Positions 25,182 to 34,300 of a stretch of DNA of 64,000 bases are shown here, in pieces (within the stretch, counting starts at the first letter, position 1; the number at the start of each line of letters is the position of its first letter). The DNA is from Bacteroidales bacterium UBA1374. Its GTDB lineage: Bacteria > Bacteroidota > Bacteroidia > Bacteroidales > UBA932. The notes under the pieces were generated by a model. The model ran no database searches, was not told the DNA's origin, and saw only the letters and a list, made by a program, of their open reading frames with translations. Location of the stretch: contig DBRG01000023.1 of assembly GCA_002305545.1 (NCBI GenBank), positions 157,250-221,249 on the forward strand, written 5' to 3'. The translations under genes were made by a program, and so were the position numbers.

Positions 25182-26931
25182 TAACCAACAGATCGGACAG
25201 GTCCTTTGTCACCATCATCAGTTCGTCTTTGGGGATCTCAGGAACGTCGCAAACGATGAAACCGTCCAGTGAGTCATTGAATTCTTTGTCAATGTTGAAC
25301 AATACGACTTTGGAGTTCAGCTTCAGGTACCGTTTGACAAGGGATGGAAGACGGTATTGCCGGTTACTCATGCGCATGAGCAGGCGGTCCAGTTGTTCCG
25401 GTGTCTGGATGTCGCGCAGCAGGACATCGGGGTTTACAAGCCCGAAATCCGGGGTAAAAGGGGTCCTGGAATGGATGCAGTCATGGTACTCCATTGTGCT
25501 GTGGTGTTCCATGATGTATTTGCATATGAGCGATTGATACAGCTTGGGATACCAGGAAGAAATACTCACCGGCCCTATGAAATAGCGATATTCTTCGTTG
25601 CGAAGCATGATGTGGAACAAACCCTTGAAAAGCAGCATCATGGGAATTGTCTCATAACGGTATTCCTGGCTTATGAATGCCCTTCCAAGCTCAAGGCTCT
25701 GCCACAGGACCGGTTCAAAACCCGGCTCAAATTTAAAGAGGGTGTTGTTGTAAAAACCCATGACGCCAAACCGCCTCATCAACTCGGCACCCATCCCTAT
25801 CCGGTAAGCTCCCACAATCATTTTTTTCTCTGCGTCCCAGAGGATAAGGTGGTGGTAATTCCTGTCGAAGGTGTCCAAATCCAGGGGCTGGTATGTCCCC
25901 TCCCCGACGGTACGGAATGATTCTTCCCTTTTGCGCCCTATCTCGTACATGAGATTCGGGATCAGGGAATAGGGGGCAAAATAGGCAGCAAAGTTATTGA
26001 TCCTGAACAGACAATTACGGGAGGGCAGCTGTTCAATTTCCCTGACGGCAAGTTCATGTTGTTTTGGAGGGGCAATGGGGGCGGCGTGTTCAGGTTCCTT
26101 ATGCTTGTCTTTATTCTCGATATTGGCAGCCAGGGCATACGTGCGGGCACGCAGGTAGTCTCCCAGCTCTTTGTAATCTGTGTAACTTTGTTGTTCTGCC
26201 ACACTGATGGGCGCTCCCACGCGTACAGAAAGACGACTTCCTTTTTTGTTCAGCACTTCCGCCGGAAGGCTGGCTGTCTGCAGCATTGGATGGAGCTTAG
26301 CCCTTCGCAGGAAACGTGCCGAATTATGTCCTTCAAAATAAATGGGGACCACGGGAACACCTGAGTTCATGATAAACTTGACAATTGCGGTGTGCCAGGG
26401 AAGGTCTTCCACCTGCCCGGATGGCCCGATGTGAGACACTTCACCAGCAGGGAAAAGCCCCAGGGGATATCCTTTCTGAAGGGATTCTTTGGCCAGGCGG
26501 ATCCCTGCAATACTGGAACGCGAAGACACTTTTTTATCAAAAGCATTGACAGGTAAAAAGAAATTTTGCAACGGTTTGATGCGCGACAGTAAAAAATTCA
26601 CGATCACTTTCAAATCGGGCCTTTCCTCCGACACAAGATGCATCAGGATGATCCCGTCCAGGGCGCCGTAGGCATGGTTGGACACGGTTATGAAAGGGCC
26701 CTCTTTGGGAAGGTTTGCCAGGTCTGAGGATGGAGTATCATAGGTGATGCGCATCTCGGCGAGAAAAGCCTCGAGACATTCACGGCCCTCAAAGTCTGCC
26801 ACCTTATCATAAAGTTTGTTGATTTTATCGAGCTTCATCAGCTTCATCAGAGCCGGCGCCAGGAAAAAACCCACAACCGATTTTTCTCCGAAGACCTTCC
26901 GCAGATCTTTTGTTTCTATCAGTTTTTTCAT
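25147..26931 (-). CDS. Fused bifunctional acyltransferase for glycine (ornithine-type) lipids, GlsF/OlsF-like
   Basis: The 594-residue protein joins a PlsC-type O-acyltransferase domain (about 40-280; SNHAYGALDG is the HX5D motif and LFPAGEVSH the glycerol-phosphate-acyltransferase-like block) to a C-terminal GNAT N-acyltransferase domain of the OlsB/GlsB type (about 300-560). In OlsF the N-terminal half does the O-acylation and the C-terminal half the N-acylation. In Bacteroides the same steps are made by two proteins, GlsB and GlsA, which build N-acyloxyacyl glycine. I chose ATG 26931 because a -7 box ends 11 nt before it. The amino-acid headgroup is inferred, not visible. Confidence 0.82.
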   Translation of the reverse strand: MKKLIETKDLRKVFGEKSVVGFFLAPALMKLMKLDKINKLYDKVADFEGRECLEAFLAEMRITYDTPSSDLANLPKEGPFITVSNHAYGALDGIILMHLVSEERPDLKVIVNFLLSRIKPLQNFFLPVNAFDKKVSSRSSIAGIRLAKESLQKGYPLGLFPAGEVSHIGPSGQVEDLPWHTAIVKFIMNSGVPVVPIYFEGHNSARFLRRAKLHPMLQTASLPAEVLNKKGSRLSVRVGAPISVAEQQSYTDYKELGDYLRARTYALAANIENKDKHKEPEHAAPIAPPKQHELAVREIEQLPSRNCLFRINNFAAYFAPYSLIPNLMYEIGRKREESFRTVGEGTYQPLDLDTFDRNYHHLILWDAEKKMIVGAYRIGMGAELMRRFGVMGFYNNTLFKFEPGFEPVLWQSLELGRAFISQEYRYETIPMMLLFKGLFHIMLRNEEYRYFIGPVSISSWYPKLYQSLICKYIMEHHSTMEYHDCIHSRTPFTPDFGLVNPDVLLRDIQTPEQLDRLLMRMSNRQYRLPSLVKRYLKLNSKVVLFNIDKEFNDSLDGFIVCDVPEIPKDELMMVTKDLSDLLVIEKRFGNPGTR

Positions 26932-26942
26932 AAATGGATTAA

Positions 26943-26950
26943 CAAATATA
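26943..26950 (-). promoter_or_regulatory. -7 box for the glycine-lipid acyltransferase gene
   Basis: The reverse strand reads TATATTTG, 11 nt before ATG 26931. An upstream in-frame start at 27009 would lie behind this box and inside uvrC, so it was rejected. Confidence 0.6.
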
Positions 26951-26967
26951 TGTATTTTTACAATGAA

Positions 26968-28785
26968 ATGATTCACGTGTCTGACCAATTGGCGCTTTTG
27001 CCGCATCAATGCGGAGTGTACAGATTCCTTAACGCGGAAGGGAAAGTGATTTATGTGGGAAAGGCTAAAGATTTGAAAAAACGAGTATCCCAGTATTTTG
27101 CCAGGGGGAAAAATCTTTCGGCAAAGACAAAACGAATGGTCAGCCAGATTCAGTCACTGGAATATACCGTGGTCGAAACCGAGAGCGATGCCCTGCTGCT
27201 GGAAAACAACCTGATCAAGACCATACAGCCCCGTTACAACATTCTGCTCAAGGACGACAAGACCTTTCCCTGGATATGTGTGAAAAACGAACCATTTCCC
27301 CGCGTGTTTCAGACAAGAAGGATTGTGCGTGACGGTTCGCATTATTTTGGTCCATACACCAGCGGTTATTATTGCAAGCAACTCCTTCAACTCCTCCACA
27401 ACCTGTACCCGTTGCGCACCTGTACCCTGGTCCTGACACCTCATGCCGTGGCGGCCGGCCGTTACCGCAAGTGCCTCCAGGCGCACATAGGCCGTTGCAA
27501 GGCTCCCTGTACGGGAGACGAGACCAGGGAACAATACGAAGGGTATATAGGCGCTGTCTTCAGCATTCTTAAAGGAGACGTGACATCTGTGCGAAAAGTG
27601 CTTGAAAATCAAATGAAGACAGCTGCGAGCGTGCTCAATTTCGAGCAAGCGCAGAAATTGAAGGAACAATGGGAAATACTTACCCGTTACCAGTCGAAAT
27701 CGGTCATAGTGAATCCCCGCATATCCAACCTGGATGTTTTCAGTATTACCATAGATGCCGGATCATCAATGGCTTTCGGCAATTTTCTGCGGGTTACAGA
27801 AGGAGCCGTTGTGCAGTCACTGAATGTGAAATACAAATTGCACATAGAAGAAGAACCGGCTGCGGTATTGAGTTTGTTTATGGCAGAAATGAGGGAAAAA
27901 CTGGAAAAATTGTCACCCGAGGTGGTGGTGCCGTTTCTCCCCGAGGCCGTTCCCGGGGACAGCAGGGTCCATGTTCCCGTCAAGGGGGATAAGCAGACAC
28001 TGGTAGCGCTGAGCATGCGCAATGCCACCAACTACCGGAACGAACAGGTGCGCATGATGGAAATGCGTGACAGGGGTAACCGCCAGGAGCAAAAAACCCG
28101 GAAAATACTTACCACCTTACGGGACGACCTGCGCATGAAGGAATACCCTGTTCACATTGAATGTTTTGACAATTCAAACCTGCAGGGCACCCATCCGGTA
28201 GCAGCCTGTGTGGTATTCCGTGACGGAGTCCCGAGTAAAAAAGACTATCGTCACTTTTCCATCAAAAGCGTGGAAGGTCCTGATGATTTTGCCTCTATGA
28301 AGGAAGTGGTAACGCGCCGGTACAGCCGTCTTCTGGCAGAGAACAGCCCTTTGCCGCAACTCATTGTAATAGACGGGGGTAAAGGACAGTTGTCGGCGGC
28401 TTATGCTGCACTGCAAAGCCTGGGGCTGGAGGAGAGCATAACGGCTGCGGGCCTGGCTAAACGAATGGAGGAGATCTACCTGGCCACAGATAAAACACCA
28501 TTATTCCTTGACAAGAATTCTTCTTCCCTGCGTTTGCTCATGCAGCTGCGCGACGAAGCGCACCGTTTTGGAATCACGTTTCACAGGAAAAAAAGAAGTG
28601 CCGGTTTTACACGATCAGCCCTGCTGGATATACCGGGAATCGGACCCCGGACCCTGGAAAAACTCCTGCATCATTTTGGAAGTCTTAAACAAATTTCCCT
28701 GTCATCCCAGGAAGAGCTGGCAAAGGTTGTTTCCACTGCCCTGGCGCTTAAGATAACAGAGTGGAGCCGAGGAAGGCAATCCTGA
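26968..28785 (+). CDS. uvrC: UvrABC system protein C
   Basis: UvrC makes the two incisions around DNA lesions in nucleotide excision repair. The 605-residue protein has an N-terminal GIY-YIG nuclease domain (CGVYRFLNAEGKVIYVGKA), a UVR motif near residue 210 (NFEQAQKLKEQWE), an RNase H-like second nuclease region (ECFDNSNLQGT), and C-terminal helix-hairpin-helix motifs (LLDIPGIGPRTLEKLL). I chose ATG 26968 over 26950 because it matches the family N terminus; the upstream bases include a TATTTTTA box resembling a -7 element. Confidence 0.96.
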   Translation: MIHVSDQLALLPHQCGVYRFLNAEGKVIYVGKAKDLKKRVSQYFARGKNLSAKTKRMVSQIQSLEYTVVETESDALLLENNLIKTIQPRYNILLKDDKTFPWICVKNEPFPRVFQTRRIVRDGSHYFGPYTSGYYCKQLLQLLHNLYPLRTCTLVLTPHAVAAGRYRKCLQAHIGRCKAPCTGDETREQYEGYIGAVFSILKGDVTSVRKVLENQMKTAASVLNFEQAQKLKEQWEILTRYQSKSVIVNPRISNLDVFSITIDAGSSMAFGNFLRVTEGAVVQSLNVKYKLHIEEEPAAVLSLFMAEMREKLEKLSPEVVVPFLPEAVPGDSRVHVPVKGDKQTLVALSMRNATNYRNEQVRMMEMRDRGNRQEQKTRKILTTLRDDLRMKEYPVHIECFDNSNLQGTHPVAACVVFRDGVPSKKDYRHFSIKSVEGPDDFASMKEVVTRRYSRLLAENSPLPQLIVIDGGKGQLSAAYAALQSLGLEESITAAGLAKRMEEIYLATDKTPLFLDKNSSSLRLLMQLRDEAHRFGITFHRKKRSAGFTRSALLDIPGIGPRTLEKLLHHFGSLKQISLSSQEELAKVVSTALALKITEWSRGRQS

Positions 28786-28792
28786 TATGAGC

Positions 28793-28868
28793 CGGTCGCT
28801 GACACCACAAGATTAGGGAAGCCTCGGCCTAAAGAAAAAGCTTCCCGTTCTTGTGGTGTCAGCGACCG
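28793..28868. repeat. 76-nt nested palindrome between uvrC and yidD
   Basis: Two perfect 20-nt arms (28793-28812 and 28849-28868, core CACCACAAGA) enclose a second 7-bp pair, GGGAAGC at 28816-28822 and GCTTCCC at 28840-28846. The whole can fold on either strand into a long hairpin. No T-run follows directly, so it is not a standard terminator, although it sits between two converging genes. It may be a repeated extragenic palindrome or a miniature mobile element. Confidence 0.85.
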
Positions 28869-28910
28869 CACAGAGGAAGCAAACAGAAGGCAAGGCCGCA
28901 GTAGAGGTAG

Positions 28911-28946
28911 CAAATAGAAGACTGAAGACAGAAAACAGAAAACAGG
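28911..28946. repeat. Purine-rich low-complexity repeat
   Basis: The stretch is built from variants of AGAAAACAG and AGACTGAAGACAG repeated back to back, just before the yidD stop codon. Similar repeats are scattered between genes in some Bacteroidota. Apart from this repeat I see nothing in the 28869-28948 spacer. Confidence 0.6.
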
Positions 28947-28948
28947 AC

Positions 28949-29182
28949 TCAGGGGACAGGATCATAACCGCTTCCGCCCCAGGGATTGCAGCGGAGGAAC
29001 CGCCAGACTGCCAGACACAAACCTTTAACGGGACCGTGCCTGCGCAAGGCTTCCAGCGCATATTGGGAACAAGTGGGGGTAAACCGGCAGGAGGGCGGGG
29101 TAAAGGGAGATATGCACAACTGGTAGCATTTAACCAGCAGGATCAGGGGAAAGGTCAAAACCTTTTTCAGACAGTTTAGCAA
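28949..29182 (-). CDS. yidD: Membrane protein insertion efficiency factor YidD
   Basis: YidD is a small membrane-associated protein that helps YidC insert membrane proteins. The 77-residue product carries the family core SCRFTPTCSQYALEALRRHG and the C-terminal HPWGGSGYDPVP-like end (here RCNPWGGSGYDPVP). I used the TTG at 29182, giving MLNCLKK, because related proteins start at this point. ATGs at 29239 and 29287 would extend deeply into rnpA. The chosen start still overlaps rnpA by about 53 nt, a common arrangement for this pair. Confidence 0.88.
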   Translation of the reverse strand: MLNCLKKVLTFPLILLVKCYQLCISPFTPPSCRFTPTCSQYALEALRRHGPVKGLCLAVWRFLRCNPWGGSGYDPVP

Positions 29183-29561
29183 AATGCCCGAGTAAAGACT
29201 GCATTTTTGTTTCCAGCCAGGAGAAAGGTTTGACTTCATGGGGTAAATATAGACATAAAAAAATAAGCCTTGTACCGCTTGCTTCAAGGGCAGGTCTGAG
29301 CAACAAGGGGTAGTTCATCCGGAAAGACTCTCTGAGGCGCCTTTTTACAAGATTTCTTTTTACGGCTGATTTCAGGTGCTTCTTTGGTACAGCAAAGGCA
29401 ATGCTGCACCCGCCAGGAGTTTCCCGTGCATCACAGGCTCTGAAGAAAACGCGGAAAGGGCCTGTTGTAAAAGAACAGTCACCGGAGAAAAGGGATTCGA
29501 TCTCTTTCCGGGAGGATAGTCGCATTTCTTTGGGGAAAGCGTATGAAAACTCCGGTTTCAT
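29130..29561 (-). CDS. rnpA: Ribonuclease P protein component
   Basis: RnpA is the protein subunit of RNase P, which matures tRNA 5' ends. The 143-residue basic protein contains the diagnostic KRNLVKRRLRESFR helix and an N terminus FPKEMRLSSRKEIESLFSG. ATG 29561 overlaps the stop of the upstream lipoprotein gene by 4 nt (ATGA). No rpmH is adjacent, unlike the arrangement in most bacteria but as in other Bacteroidota, where the gene sits beside hemD. Confidence 0.93.
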   Translation of the reverse strand: MKPEFSYAFPKEMRLSSRKEIESLFSGDCSFTTGPFRVFFRACDARETPGGCSIAFAVPKKHLKSAVKRNLVKRRLRESFRMNYPLLLRPALEASGTRLIFLCLYLPHEVKPFSWLETKMQSLLGHFAKLSEKGFDLSPDPAG

Positions 29562-29956
29562 AACGGAATTTTTCTGTATTCCAGGATACTTCCCGTATCC
29601 AGGGTATCGCTGTTCATTTCCCGTAATTCCACCACCGCACGCATCAGGGAATCTTTCATGACCTGGATGCGCCATTCCTGGTAAAGGTTTTGATATTTTT
29701 CAAAATAGGTAGTCAATACATTGCTGTAAAACTGGTATTGCCCGTCATAGGCAATGCCTTCCCGCGTGAGGGACACAGAGGTGCTGGTTTTGAAATAGAG
29801 TTGTTCACCTGCAGCGGGAGCAGCACCGTCAACAGAAACAAGCTCCCATTTGCCATAAGCCAGTTCCCTGTAATGGTTGAAATTTTTCTGGCAGGATGTG
29901 GTGAACAGCGCCAGAAAAAAAACAATGCACAGACAGGTTGTGCGTTTCATGATCAT
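29558..29956 (-). CDS. Small lipoprotein, lipocalin-like, unknown function
   Basis: The 132-residue protein has a lipoprotein signal peptide ending FTTSC and a short mature part beginning QKNFNHYRELAYGKWELVSV. The YGKWELVSVDG start followed by short beta strands resembles lipocalin-like domains of Bacteroidota, but I cannot name a function. It overlaps hemD by 4 nt and rnpA by 4 nt (both ATGA), so it belongs to the same operon and translation is coupled. A second ATG two codons in (29950) is equally possible. Confidence 0.75.
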   Translation of the reverse strand: MIMKRTTCLCIVFFLALFTTSCQKNFNHYRELAYGKWELVSVDGAAPAAGEQLYFKTSTSVSLTREGIAYDGQYQFYSNVLTTYFEKYQNLYQEWRIQVMKDSLMRAVVELREMNSDTLDTGSILEYRKIPL

Positions 29957-30693
29957 TTATTCTTTTCCAGGTAGCGCATCAGGGCCTGGGCAACAGAGGG
30001 AGCTTCCGGCGTGGGGGCTTCAAAACAGGACTGCAGGTTGGCTTCCTTGAGGGCATAGGCGGTAGCGGCTCCAAAGGTGCCGAATAAAAGGCCGTTTTGT
30101 CTGAATTCCGGAAAATTTTCCAACAGAGACCGTACATCCGCAGGAGAATAAAAAACCAGCATCTGGTATTTCTTCAGTTCCAGGAAAGACAGGTCCTCCA
30201 TCAGGGTATGGGTAAGTATGGCTTTGGTGTATTTGAGCCCTGCCTTTTCAAAAGCCTGCGGGAATTCCGGATTATAACAGTCTGCCAGGGTTAGAAGAAA
30301 AGTTTCATTCTTGTGTTTGGGCACAATAGCATCAATCAGGGAAGGGATGTTCCCTTTCCCGAAAAAGACCTTCCTTTTCCTGTAAACGATGTACTTCTGA
30401 AGGTAGAAAGCCACGGCTTCCGTCATGCAGAAATACTTCAGGGTCTCCGGAATGGTGACACGCATTTCTTCACAAAGGTGGAAAAAGGAATCAATGGCAG
30501 AACGGGTGGTGAAAACAACAGCGGTATGGTCTGCTAAGGCAATGCGCTGTAACCTGAAATCTTTGGCAGAAAGGCCTTCAACACGGATAAAAGGAACGAA
30601 ATCAATATTCAGATTGAATTTATCTTTGATTTCTACATAGGGGGAACCTCCGTTCGGTGTTGGTTGTGAGATTAGTATGTTTTTGATTTTCAT
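29953..30693 (-). CDS. hemD: Uroporphyrinogen-III synthase
   Basis: HemD closes hydroxymethylbilane into uroporphyrinogen III in tetrapyrrole synthesis, which feeds haem and cobalamin. The sequence has 246 residues, and the weakly conserved family pattern is visible: AVVFTTRSAIDSFF in the first half and MLVFYSPADVRSLLENF followed by FGTFGAATAYALKE in the second. It is 2 nt downstream of the DUF4271 gene, as in many Bacteroidales. The rest of the haem pathway is not in the window. Confidence 0.9.
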   Translation of the reverse strand: MKIKNILISQPTPNGGSPYVEIKDKFNLNIDFVPFIRVEGLSAKDFRLQRIALADHTAVVFTTRSAIDSFFHLCEEMRVTIPETLKYFCMTEAVAFYLQKYIVYRKRKVFFGKGNIPSLIDAIVPKHKNETFLLTLADCYNPEFPQAFEKAGLKYTKAILTHTLMEDLSFLELKKYQMLVFYSPADVRSLLENFPEFRQNGLLFGTFGAATAYALKEANLQSCFEAPTPEAPSVAQALMRYLEKNK

Positions 30694-30695
30694 AT

Positions 30696-31325
30696 TTATA
30701 TCCCCGCTACTATTTGAATTATTACCCCTAAGGGTACCAGTTCAAGTGTGCAAAGATACAAAATCCAGAAAAAAAGAGAAAAACCTGCCGAAAGAAAAAT
30801 CCTTGCGCACCGGTAGATATAGAAGACATAACCAGCTATTGCCACTACCCCTGCCGCAATGATCACACCATTACCGGAAGGATTTCCCAGGATTGAAAAG
30901 AGAAGCAGAAAAGGAATGAACACAAAGCCCGTCAGGACACAGAAGTCCTGGGCGGTGCGGTTCAGGAAGTTGGTGAATGCGGGGGAATCAATGGTCCAGC
31001 CAATAATTTTCAAAAGAATTGTTCTGGCAAGGAACAGGGTAATAAAAACGGCCAGCACGCACAGGCAGACCATGGATTTTGACATTCCCAGCATGAATAA
31101 TGGAAGCGGGGAAAGCAGGTTGTCGTGAAAGGCAATAAAGAAAGAGACCAGGGCAAGAATGAAGAGAAAAAGAAAAAACCTTGAAAAACGGAGATTGCCC
31201 TGCTCTTCATTTTCTGTTGAAATATTATAGCGCAAACAGCCTGTTAACAACAGGGTAAGAGGAGCCCTGGCATAAAACAGGATAAAACAGAAACAAACTA
31301 TTAATCCAAGGATGATATAATCCAT
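30696..31325 (-). CDS. DUF4271 membrane protein
   Basis: The 209-residue protein has about five or six hydrophobic helices and belongs by sequence and position to DUF4271, a Bacteroidota inner-membrane family of unknown function that regularly sits beside hemD. The ATG at 31325 is preceded by an in-frame GTG at 31328. It is the first gene of DUF4271-hemD-lipoprotein-rnpA-yidD. I do not know what it does. Confidence 0.78.
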   Translation of the reverse strand: MDYIILGLIVCFCFILFYARAPLTLLLTGCLRYNISTENEEQGNLRFSRFFLFLFILALVSFFIAFHDNLLSPLPLFMLGMSKSMVCLCVLAVFITLFLARTILLKIIGWTIDSPAFTNFLNRTAQDFCVLTGFVFIPFLLLFSILGNPSGNGVIIAAGVVAIAGYVFYIYRCARIFLSAGFSLFFWILYLCTLELVPLGVIIQIVAGI

Positions 31326-31366
31326 CACTTTAAAGCAATTCTAAAGGTAAAGGTAAAAAAAAACCC

Positions 31367-31374
31367 TACATTTG
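31367..31374 (+). promoter_or_regulatory. -7 box for the DUF2723 gene
   Basis: TACATTTG is a perfect TAnnTTTG match, 4 nt before the ATG at 31379. A leaderless transcript is predicted. Confidence 0.65.
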
Positions 31375-31378
31375 TTGA

Positions 31379-34300
31379 ATGGAAACACGGACATTCAAAA
31401 AGACAGACCTCCTGATTGGCTGGGTCGTCTTTGCCATTTCCGCAGCAGTGTACCTGGCAACCATAGAACCTACAGCCAGCTTCTGGGATTGCGGCGAATT
31501 CATAGCATCTTCCTATAAACTGGAAATTGGGCATCCTCCGGGGAACCCTACGTACCAGCTGGCCGGCAGGCTTTTTTCCCTGTTTGGCAGCGACTCCAGA
31601 GCGGCCATGCTCATCAATTCCATGAGTGCACTGGCCTCGGCCTTTTGTGTCCTTTTTCTCTTCTGGACCATATCCCATCTTGGAAGGCGACTGCTGGAAA
31701 CACAGAAAATTTCCCTGAACTGGGGAAATTCCATTGCCATATGGGGAGCCGCGGCCGCGGGATCACTGGTGTATTCTTTTTCAGATACGGCATGGTTTTC
31801 AGCCGTTGAAGCCGAGGTTTACGGCATGTCCTCGCTCTTTACGGCAGCAGTTTTCTGGGCCATGCTGAAATGGGAAGAGAATGCAGACAAGCCGCATGCC
31901 AACCGATGGATTGTACTGATCGCTTACCTGATGGGTCTTTCCATTGGGGTACACCTGTTGAATTTATTGACCATTCCGGCACTTGTCTTTATCTATTACT
32001 ACAAGAAATACACGTTTTCCTGGAAAGGAGCCGTGGTTACCCTTCTGCTCTCTGTGGTGATCATTGCCGTTGTACTTTATGGAATCATACCCTGGGTGCC
32101 AAAAATATCGGGATGGTTTGACCTGTTATTTGTCAATGTATTCAAATTGCCTTACAACACCGGGATGCTGTTTTTTGTAGTTGCCCTTACAGGTGCCCTG
32201 TTCTGGGGTATTTTCTCTACACATAGAAAAGGCAAGGTGCTTTGGAATACCATATTATTGTGTCTGGCAGTGATCATCACAGGCTATTCTTCCTTTGCCA
32301 TGGTGGTGATACGGTCCAGCGCAAAAACGCCTACCAATGAAAACCAGCCCGACAATCCTTTCTCTCTGGGGAAATACCTGGCCCGTGAACAATACGGCGC
32401 TGCACCCTTGTTTTATGACGGGATTTACAATTCGGACTACGAAACATGGAAAGATACCCGCCAGTATATTAAAAAGGACGGGCGCTATGCCCGGGTAAAG
32501 GGACCGGAAATGCCCCTGTACAAGGACACCGACAAGATGTTCTTTCCCCGCATGTGGAGCAAGCGGGAAAGTCATGCGGCCTTCTATGATTCATACAATT
32601 CGGGTAAAGGAACAGTTAATTCTAACGGCAAGCGCATGCCCACCTTTGGGGACAACCTGCGCTTCTTCTTTGATTACCAGGTCAACTATATGTACTGGCG
32701 CTATTTCATGTGGAATTTTGCCGGTCGTCAGAACGACATACAGGGAACCATTCCGGGTGATCCCATCCGCGGGAACTGGGAAAGCGGGATAGGATTCCTG
32801 GACAAAGCCCGCCTGGGGGACCAAACGGGTGCCCCTGACATGCTCAAGAACAACAAAGGCAAGAACCACTATTATCTGTTGCCCCTGTTGTTGGGTATCG
32901 CCGGCCTAATCTACCAGTCATCAAAAGACCGCCGCAATGCCTGGATCACTTTCCTTTTATTTTTCATGACGGGACTGGCCATTCTGGTTTACCTGAACCA
33001 GCCTCCTTACCAGCCCAGGGAACGGGACTATGCCTATGCCGGCTCATTTTATGCCTTTTCCATATGGGTGGGTCTGGGGGTTATGGCCCTTTTTAACCTG
33101 CTGCAAAAGAAACTTCCCCAAACCGTAGCCGGCTCTCTGGCCGCAGCACTCTGCCTTTTTGTCCCATTCCAGATGCTGGCGCAAAACTGGGATGATCACG
33201 ACAGGAGCGGTCGCTATACCGCACCTGCCTTTGCCTTTAATTTCCTGAACACCTGCGAGAAGGATTGTAATGCAATCCTGATCACGCACGGGGATAACGA
33301 CACTTTCCCCCTGTGGTATGCACAGGAGGTGGAAGGCATCAGGACCGATGTACGCATTATGAACACGTCACTGCTTGGCACAGACTGGTATATAGACCAG
33401 ATGCAATGGAGGACCTATGAGTCGGCACCGGTAAAATTTTCCATTCCCCGTGAATCATACCTGTACGGAACCAATGAGATCATACCCGTGAATGAACGGG
33501 TAACGGACCGCGTTCCTGCCATACAGGCGGTAGGGGTCATGGCGAATCCCCGTGCCAAGTTGCAACTCATGGACGGGACCAAGCTCAATTACCTGCCTGC
33601 GCGTAAGCTGCGGATTCCGGTGAACAAAGAAAATGCCCTGGCCAGTGGGATCGTGCCTGCAAAAGATGCCCACCTGATCCCTGAATACATGGACCTGGAC
33701 ATCCCGGAAAATAAAAACACCCTGTTGAAAGTGGAAATGATGTTCCTGGACCTTCTGGCCAACTATCAATGGGACAGGCCAATATACATTGTTTCAAAAG
33801 GCGGCGACCTGAACATAGGGATACAGGATTACCTGCGATACGACGGAATGGCTTATAAATTAATGCCTTACAAGGTAGACACCCTCTCTACCCAGGTGCC
33901 CTACATGGATACCGACAAATTATATCCGTTACTGATGGACGTTTACCAATGGGGAAGGATGGATGAACCGGATGTATTGCTGGATTACCATGTCACTTAT
34001 CTGTACCTGGTTCAGCAGGCCGTAAGGCAGATGTACTCCCAGGTTGCCAAGGCCATGATCCTGGAAGGAAAGGACGACAAGGCAGAAGCCTTGCTGGACA
34101 AGGGCATAGCGGTCATGAAGCAGTACCCGTTAAATTGGGTGGTGCAACCGTCCATGAATGAGGTGGGTGTGATGGAAGCTATAGAACTGTATTTCTTCCT
34201 GGGAAGGCCGGAAAAAGCCAAAGCGCTGGCAATTCCCTTCCTGGATGAAACCTTTAAAGCCATAGAATATTTCATGGGCACGTACAGGGGAGGACTCTTG

